Below, in pieces: positions 31,758 to 36,145 of a stretch of DNA of 36,145 bases. The notes under the pieces are model-generated. The model was not told the origin of the DNA, did not search any database, and saw only the letters and a list, made by a program, of their open reading frames with translations. A program made the translations under genes and the position numbers. The stretch comes from Deltaproteobacteria bacterium (GTDB lineage: Bacteria > Myxococcota_A > Polyangia > DRWM01 > JAAZOP01): the NCBI GenBank assembly GCA_016218765.1, contig JACRCZ010000021.1, forward strand, positions 1 to 36,145, in the 5' to 3' direction. Each line of letters starts with the position of its first letter. Within the stretch, counting starts at the first letter, position 1.

Positions 31758-33485
31758 TCAGTAGGCGCCGATGTTCGGCGGGTCGGCGGGGCAAGCGCCG
31801 TCCGCGTTCGCCGTCACCTCGAGAACGGCGACGCCCGCGCCGAGCGCCGGACTGCCGGCGGCCAAGTGGTAGTCGTATCCCGCAGCGTCGACGAATCGCG
31901 GGTCGGCCGCGACCGTCCCCGTCTCGACCACCGGCAGCGACGGCACGAAACCCGGGTCGTCGTCCGCGAACCACAGGTCGTGCGAGAAGATGAAGGTCCC
32001 GGGCTCCGGACCGGAGCCGACCTCAACGAGTTCCGTCACGTCGGCCGTCGAGAAGACGACCAGGTTGTTGACGACCCGGCCGGCCCTGCAGGGAACGTAG
32101 CCGTGGACGGACTCCTGCAGGATCCGCACCGGCGATCCGGTCGGATGGACGACCGTGTTGTTTGCCGCCAGGCATCCGTCGCAGCCGACGAACGCGATCG
32201 CGCCGGTCGAATCGAGGACGACGTTCCCGATCGCCCGGATGTCCCGCGCCTCGTAGTCCGCCCCCGGGCGCAACAGCGCCGGGTCGGTCCTGCCGCCCAG
32301 GCCGAGCGGCCGGTCGCCGCCGTCGGAGATCCGGTTCCGTGCGATGGTGACCTCGGACGACCCGCCCCTGGCCTGCACAACAGCGGTCCACGACGCGCCG
32401 ACCCCGAAGGCGCCCCCTCCGGTGAAGTGGTTCCGCGCGACCAAGGCGTCGCGGCAGCCGATCATGTCGATCGCCGCGCCGTGGGCGCTCGCATCGCTCC
32501 AGTACCCGAACTGGCTGTCAAGAACCGCGACGCGATCCGCCCGCGACAGCTTCACGAAATCGCCCTCGCCGGTCGCGCCGACGCCCCACATCGTCACGCG
32601 ACGGATCACGACATCGGCCGGCACTGCTGCGGCGCCTCCGCTCTCGATGACGATGCCGTTCGACGTCTGGAGGTTGATCTCCAGATCCTCGATCACGACC
32701 CACCGGGGATCGACCAGATGGATGGCCTCGGTGCCGCCCGAGACGACGGCCGCATCGTCCGGTCCGCCGTACTCGGGAAACCAACGCCCGATTCGTATCG
32801 GGTTGGCTTCCGTGCCCTGCAGCCGCTCGAGGCGCTGGTCGCCGGCGTGCATGCCGGGATGCAGGGCGAGCGAATCGCCCGGCAGTGCGTCGCGCGCAGC
32901 GCGCTGGAGCGTCGCGTACGGGTTGTACTCGGTCCCGTCACCGGTCTCGTCGTCGCCGTACGGCGCGACGTGGACGGTGCGGAGGTACACGGCCGAGTCG
33001 GCGAAGGTCGCGAGCTCCCAGCAGCCCGGCACGCATTGCGGGTACCCGCTCGCGTCCGTGCAACCGAGCCCCGCCGGGCACGGCGTCGCCTCCAGGAAAC
33101 ACCTCCCGCCTTCGCAGCAGGACGTGCCGCACACCCGCGCATCCCAGCAGGGGACGTTGTCCGGCGTCATCACCACGTCCCCCTCGCAATGCGGCCGGTA
33201 GTACGATCCGGAGATGTCGCACGGGAAGTCCGCGTGGCACATCCGCTCCGGCGTGCACGCGACGTCCCCGTCCTCCCCGTCGCCACCGCCGTCCGACCCC
33301 TCGCCTCCGTCGTCGTCCCGCGCTTCGTCGGCCCGTCCGTCGGCGTTCCCGTCTCGCCGCACGTCCGCGTCGCCATCCTCGCGCGTCTCGGTCTCCCCGA
33401 GGCCGTCGAGGGACGCGGGCCGCTCCGGTCCCGGACACCCGACGACGAGCACCAGTCCTGCGATACCGGTCCAACTCGTCCTCAT
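31758..33485 (-). CDS. Lipoprotein with right-handed parallel beta-helix domain
   Basis: Predicted surface lipoprotein of 575 residues. The signal peptide ends LVLVVGC (C17). An acidic Asp/Gly/Glu linker follows to about residue 75, then a Cys-rich region with about 12 cysteines (CTPERMCHADFPC to GCTDASGYPQCVPGC). From about residue 170 the sequence has a DUF1565-like opening (TVHVAPYGDDETGDGTEYNP, then ATLQRAARDALPGDSL), repeated beta-helix turns such as IRRVTMWGVG and ARNHFTGGGAFGVG, and the closing block DPRFVDAAGYDYHLAAGSPA. The fold is shared by polysaccharide-binding and -cleaving proteins, but no catalytic residues can be assigned. GGAGGG lies just before the ATG at 33485. Confidence 0.8.
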   Translation of the reverse strand: MRTSWTGIAGLVLVVGCPGPERPASLDGLGETETREDGDADVRRDGNADGRADEARDDDGGEGSDGGGDGEDGDVACTPERMCHADFPCDISGSYYRPHCEGDVVMTPDNVPCWDARVCGTSCCEGGRCFLEATPCPAGLGCTDASGYPQCVPGCWELATFADSAVYLRTVHVAPYGDDETGDGTEYNPYATLQRAARDALPGDSLALHPGMHAGDQRLERLQGTEANPIRIGRWFPEYGGPDDAAVVSGGTEAIHLVDPRWVVIEDLEINLQTSNGIVIESGGAAAVPADVVIRRVTMWGVGATGEGDFVKLSRADRVAVLDSQFGYWSDASAHGAAIDMIGCRDALVARNHFTGGGAFGVGASWTAVVQARGGSSEVTIARNRISDGGDRPLGLGGRTDPALLRPGADYEARDIRAIGNVVLDSTGAIAFVGCDGCLAANNTVVHPTGSPVRILQESVHGYVPCRAGRVVNNLVVFSTADVTELVEVGSGPEPGTFIFSHDLWFADDDPGFVPSLPVVETGTVAADPRFVDAAGYDYHLAAGSPALGAGVAVLEVTANADGACPADPPNIGAY

Positions 33486-33541
33486 GGGTTCCCTCCTGCC
33501 CGGCGCGGCTTCCCGGACGCTTCACGACGCTGCCGACAGGA

Positions 33542-33570
33542 AGGGTACCGTCGCTCGTGCGAAGCGGCAA
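33542..33570 (-). promoter_or_regulatory. Promoter of the beta-helix lipoprotein gene
   Basis: On the minus strand TTGCCG (33565-33570), 17 bases and TACCCT (33542-33547) are followed by a leader of about 50 bases with GGAGGG before the ATG. The -10 is identical to that proposed for lipA. Confidence 0.55.
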
Positions 33571-33630
33571 GGCGGGCTCCTGACACAGGGAGTGGTGATC
33601 GGAGAAGTCGAGCAAGGCGAGGAGTTGTAC

Positions 33631-33636
33631 TAGGAT
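33631..33636 (+). promoter_or_regulatory. Possible -10 box next to the PLP-enzyme start
   Basis: TAGGAT lies 6 bases before the ATG at 33643. No -35 box at normal spacing was found, so this is weak alone; the position matches the other leaderless-type starts in the window. AGGAT could instead serve as a poor Shine-Dalgarno. Confidence 0.3.
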
Positions 33637-33642
33637 CGCGTC

Positions 33643-34740
33643 ATGAGCTCCCCGCTCCTCGCCCTGTGTCCCCGGCTGGATCGCGTCCTGCGGCCGCTGC
33701 CGATCCTCGAGCGGCCGACGGCGCTCGAGCATCTGGAGCGGTTGGGTCGGGCGGTGGGGCGGCGGGAGCTGTACGTCAAGCGCGACGATCGGACGAACCC
33801 GGAGTACGGCGGGAACAAGCCGCGGAAGCGGGCCTGGCTGCTGGCCGACGCGATCGCGAGCGACCGCCGGACGCTCGTCACCGCCGGGGCGATCGGCTCG
33901 CACCACGTCCTGGCCACCTCGCTCTTCGGCCGCAAGCTCGGCCTCGAGGTCTGCGCCGTGCTCACGCCCCAGCCGGTCTCCGAGGACGTGCGGGCGAACC
34001 TCGCGGCGCACGCGGCGCTGGAGACCGAGCTGCACCTGGTGCATCACGCGGCGGAGCTGCCGTTCGCGCTGGCCCGCACGATGGCCGCCAAGACCGCGTT
34101 CCTCGACCGGCCCGCGCTGATCCTCCCCGGCGGCTCGTCGCCCGTCGGCGCGCTCGGATTCGTGGACGCCGGCCTCGAGTTCGCGGCGCAGGTGCGCGAG
34201 GGGGCGTGCCCGGAGCCCGCCGCGGTCGTCGTGCCGTGCGGCACCGGCGGCACCGCCGCGGGCCTCGCGCTCGGCTTCGCCCTCGCCGGGCTACCCTCCC
34301 CCGTCGTGGGGGTCCGCGTCGTGCCGTCGCGCTGGATGCCGTCGAGCGTGCCGTGGTGGATCGCCGGGGCCACGGCGGCCCTGCTCGCCCGGCACGGTCT
34401 GCCGTCGGCGCTGCGCGCCGCGACGCGACTCCGGCTGCGCATCGAGGACCGCTGGCTGGGCGCGGGCTACGGCATTCCCTCGGCCGCGGGCCAGGCGGCC
34501 CTCGCGCGCTTCGGCGAGCTGGAGCGCCTGCGCCTCGACGCCACCTACACCGCCAAGGCCGCCGCCGCGTTCCTCGACCTCGCCGCCGCCGCACCGTCGC
34601 CGGACGACGCGTACGTCTTCTGGCTCACGCTGTCGCGGTCGCCGCCGCCCGGCGCCGGCGCCGACCCCAGCGCGTACCTCGGCCTGCCCCCCGAGTTCCA
34701 CCGGTTCTTCCGCGATCGTCCGGACGGACGCAACGCCTGA
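33643..34740 (+). CDS. PLP-dependent enzyme, ACC deaminase/D-cysteine desulfhydrase family
   Basis: Fold-type II PLP enzyme of 365 residues, related to 1-aminocyclopropane-1-carboxylate deaminase and D-cysteine desulfhydrase. The PLP lysine is in YGGNKPRKRAW (about residue 55). Other family blocks are LYVKRDDRTNP, TAGAIGSHHVLATSLFGRKLG, ILPGGSSPVGALGFVDAGLE and the phosphate loop PCGTGGTAAGLALG. The specificity between ACC, D-cysteine and other amino acids cannot be decided from motifs. The 156-base gap upstream separates it from the divergent beta-helix lipoprotein gene. It ends 124 bases before ssb, which has its own candidate promoter. Confidence 0.82.
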   Translation: MSSPLLALCPRLDRVLRPLPILERPTALEHLERLGRAVGRRELYVKRDDRTNPEYGGNKPRKRAWLLADAIASDRRTLVTAGAIGSHHVLATSLFGRKLGLEVCAVLTPQPVSEDVRANLAAHAALETELHLVHHAAELPFALARTMAAKTAFLDRPALILPGGSSPVGALGFVDAGLEFAAQVREGACPEPAAVVVPCGTGGTAAGLALGFALAGLPSPVVGVRVVPSRWMPSSVPWWIAGATAALLARHGLPSALRAATRLRLRIEDRWLGAGYGIPSAAGQAALARFGELERLRLDATYTAKAAAAFLDLAAAAPSPDDAYVFWLTLSRSPPPGAGADPSAYLGLPPEFHRFFRDRPDGRNA

Positions 34741-34773
34741 CGCCCGCGGCGCGATGGGAGACGGCGCGCGCGA

Positions 34774-34802
34774 TTGACGGATGGAGCGCGCCGTGATGGT
34801 AT
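34774..34802 (+). promoter_or_regulatory. Candidate ssb promoter
   Basis: TTGACG (34774-34779), a 17-base spacer and TGGTAT (34797-34802) precede ssb, leaving a leader of about 55 bases with GGAGG and GGGAG boxes before the ATG at 34865. The -10 match is partial. Confidence 0.45.
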
Positions 34803-34864
34803 CCGGTCCCGGTCGCCGGGCGATGGTCCGCCCGGGCGGTGGCCCGGAGGAAGGGAGCGCTAGC

Positions 34865-35359
34865 ATGGCCGAAGGCGTCAACAAGGTAATCCTGGTCGGC
34901 ACCCTGGGGTTCGACCCCGACCACCGCATGACCAACTCGGGGCAGGCGGTGGCCACCCTGCGCATGGTCACCAACGAGTCCTACTTCGACAAGACGACGG
35001 GCTCGCGCAAGGAGACCTCCGAGTGGCACCGCGTCGTCGTCTGGGGCAAGACCGCCGACCTCGTCAAGCAGTACCTGCGCAAGGGACGGCAGGTGTTCAT
35101 CGAGGGGAAGCTCAAGACCCGCGACTGGGAGAAGGACGGGCAGAAGCGCACGACGACGGAGATCCAGGCGCAGCGCGTCGTGTTCCTCGGCGGCCGCGGC
35201 GAAGGCGGCGGGGCACGGGACGAGCGGCCCGCGCCGTCGCGCGGCGGCGCCGAGGCGCCCGCGCGAGGACCCGAGGCGAGCGCCGATTCCGAGCCGCCGC
35301 CCGCGGACGGGTTCAAGGAGTTCTCGGACGGCATCGACGACGACAACGTGCCGTTCTAG
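34865..35359 (+). CDS. ssb: Single-stranded DNA-binding protein
   Basis: Homotetrameric protein that coats single-stranded DNA in replication and repair. The 164-residue product has an OB fold (about 1-110): VNKVILVGTLGFDPDHRM, then FDKTTGSRKETSEWHRVVVW and KTRDWEKDGQKRTTTEIQ. A Gly/Pro/Ala-rich linker follows and the protein ends in the acidic tip DDDNVPF, which recruits partner proteins. The ATG at 34865 is preceded by GGGAG 7 bases upstream; an earlier in-frame start at 34781 would add residues not seen in the family. Confidence 0.96.
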   Translation: MAEGVNKVILVGTLGFDPDHRMTNSGQAVATLRMVTNESYFDKTTGSRKETSEWHRVVVWGKTADLVKQYLRKGRQVFIEGKLKTRDWEKDGQKRTTTEIQAQRVVFLGGRGEGGGARDERPAPSRGGAEAPARGPEASADSEPPPADGFKEFSDGIDDDNVPF

Positions 35360-35387
35360 CCGCGCACCGGCGCATCCGTCACACCGC

Positions 35388-35966
35388 GTGGACTTCGAAC
35401 GCCTCGCCGACGAGCTCGCCGCGCACCTGGCCGCACGCCCGGCGCTCGAGCTCCCTCCCGACGGCAGGGCGACCGCGGCCGTGCTCGCCCCGCTCTTCCC
35501 CGACCCGGCGCTGGGCCTGTGCACCCTGCTCACCGTGCGCACCCAGACCGTGCGCGACCACAAGGGCCAGGTCTCGTTCCCCGGCGGCGTGCACGAGGCC
35601 GACGACGCCGACCTCGGGGCCACCGCGCTGCGCGAGACGGAGGAGGAGCTCGCCCTGCCCCGCGAGGCGGTGCGCCTCGTGGGCCGGCTCAACGACACGC
35701 CCGTGCTGACCGGCTACCTCATCCGGCCGTTCGTCGGCCTGCTGCGCGCGCGTCCGGCGGTCCGGCCGAGCCCGGAGGAGATCGAGCTCGTCCTGTGGCC
35801 CTCGCTGCGAGCGCTCGCCGCCCCCGGCGCCTGCCGCTGGCGCCCCGTCCACGTCGGCGACCTGACGGTCGACTCCTGGACCTTCGACGTCGACGGCCAC
35901 ATGGTGTGGGGCGCGACCGCGCGGATGCTGGTGGAGCTGCTCGAACGGCTGAAGCCTCTGCTCTGA
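35388..35966 (+). CDS. NUDIX hydrolase, CoA pyrophosphatase-like
   Basis: Predicted pyrophosphohydrolase of 192 residues in the NudL/CoA-diphosphatase branch of NUDIX proteins, which splits CoA to 4'-phosphopantetheine and 3',5'-ADP. The characteristic HKGQVSFPGG precedes the NUDIX box, whose helix reads ALRETEEEL, with the spacing GG(x)EADDADLG expected for this branch. The GTG at 35388 has no clear Shine-Dalgarno and begins 28 bases after ssb, so it may be read from the ssb transcript. It converges on the SRP RNA gene, ending 14 bases short of it. Confidence 0.85.
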   Translation: MDFERLADELAAHLAARPALELPPDGRATAAVLAPLFPDPALGLCTLLTVRTQTVRDHKGQVSFPGGVHEADDADLGATALRETEEELALPREAVRLVGRLNDTPVLTGYLIRPFVGLLRARPAVRPSPEEIELVLWPSLRALAAPGACRWRPVHVGDLTVDSWTFDVDGHMVWGATARMLVELLERLKPLL

Positions 35967-35980
35967 CGAGGAAGTAAGGC

Positions 35981-36059
35981 GGCCCCGGCACACGGCGGCA
36001 CCCGTTACCGTTGCTCCCTTCCGGGCCTGGCGGGTTATCGGGCCGCTGTTGCCGGGGCC
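35981..36059 (-). ncRNA. ffs: Signal recognition particle RNA (4.5S/ffs type)
   Basis: Read on the minus strand, the ends GGCCCCGGCA (36059-36050) and TGCCGGGGCC (35990-35981) form the closing helix. The middle contains CAGGCCCGGAAGGGAGCA, matching the conserved GGAA-tetraloop hairpin and Ffh-binding symmetric loop of bacterial small SRP RNA (E. coli CAGGTCCGGAAGGAAGCA). The core is about 79 bases, a short form without an Alu domain; exact ends may extend a few bases. It lies directly downstream of tRNA-Ser, a common bacterial linkage. Confidence 0.9.
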
Positions 36060-36063
36060 ACAG

Positions 36064-36145
36064 CGGAGAGAGTGGGATTCGAACCCACGGTGGCTTGCGC
36101 CACACACGCTCTCCAGGCGTGCCCCTTCGACCACTCGGGCATCTC
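36064..36145 (-). tRNA. tRNA-Ser (GGA anticodon), 5' end cut by window edge
   Basis: On the minus strand the sequence gives a D-arm, an anticodon stem CACGC/GCGTG with loop CTGGAGA (anticodon GGA, serine), a long variable arm (GTGGCGCAAGCCAC), and the T-arm GTGGGTTCGAATCCCAC. The acceptor 3' strand TCTCTCC (36071-36065) would pair with GGAGAGA, of which the first three bases lie beyond the window. The discriminator is G and CCA is not encoded. Confidence 0.95.

Overview
The window is very GC-rich, with dense, tightly packed genes, almost all of which use GC-ending codons. The gene content suggests a Myxococcota (deltaproteobacteria-type) genome. Pointers to this are a lipoprotein with myxobacterial Cys-rich repeats and MopE-like CNGxDDDCD repeats, several large secreted lipoproteins with Asp/Gly/Glu-rich linkers, a Ser/Thr kinase, and a sigma-54 activator paired with a GGDEF-EAL protein. 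The phylum is an inference from gene content; there is no rRNA in the window to test it.

Layout. 1-6.0 kb: a Hanks-type Ser/Thr kinase (possibly cut at the left edge), an FtsB/DivIC-like division protein, then pdxA-uvrA overlapping by four bases. 6.0-8.6 kb: a GGDEF-EAL protein whose stop overlaps the start of a sigma-54 activator that has no sensor domain. 8.6-10.6 kb: an accessory patch with a broken Phd/YefM-type antitoxin (in-frame TGA) and an AAA/DUF4143 ATPase. 10.6-13.9 kb: a thiolase and a FadB-type multifunctional protein for beta-oxidation, again coupled by ATGA. 13.9-17.0 kb: a minus-strand cluster of a radical SAM/SPASM protein with a PqqD-like N-terminus, a single-pass membrane protein with a polyproline tail, and a coiled-coil lipoprotein; this is the best candidate for an undescribed system. 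17.0-25.0 kb: a cell-surface block with a 954-residue Cys-rich/beta-propeller lipoprotein, another lipoprotein, a small outer-membrane barrel, an IgGFc-binding-like lipoprotein and a VWA lipoprotein. 25.0-28.4 kb: a methyltransferase, an alpha/beta hydrolase and an Omp85-like barrel. 28.6-31.7 kb: lipA-lipB plus a coupled radical SAM gene of unknown role. 31.7-36.1 kb: a beta-helix lipoprotein, a PLP-dependent deaminase/desulfhydrase-like enzyme, ssb, a NUDIX (CoA pyrophosphatase-like) gene, SRP RNA and a tRNA-Ser(GGA) cut by the right edge.

Two patterns cross the window. First, candidate promoters of the form TTGnnn-N17/18-TAnnnn are visible. At five genes the -10-like hexamer lies only 6-7 bases before an ATG that lacks a Shine-Dalgarno, suggesting leaderless mRNAs. 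Second, several intergenic gaps carry short arrays of 7-10-base units in about two to four copies, each with a different unit. Product names come from motifs read by eye; no database search was possible.
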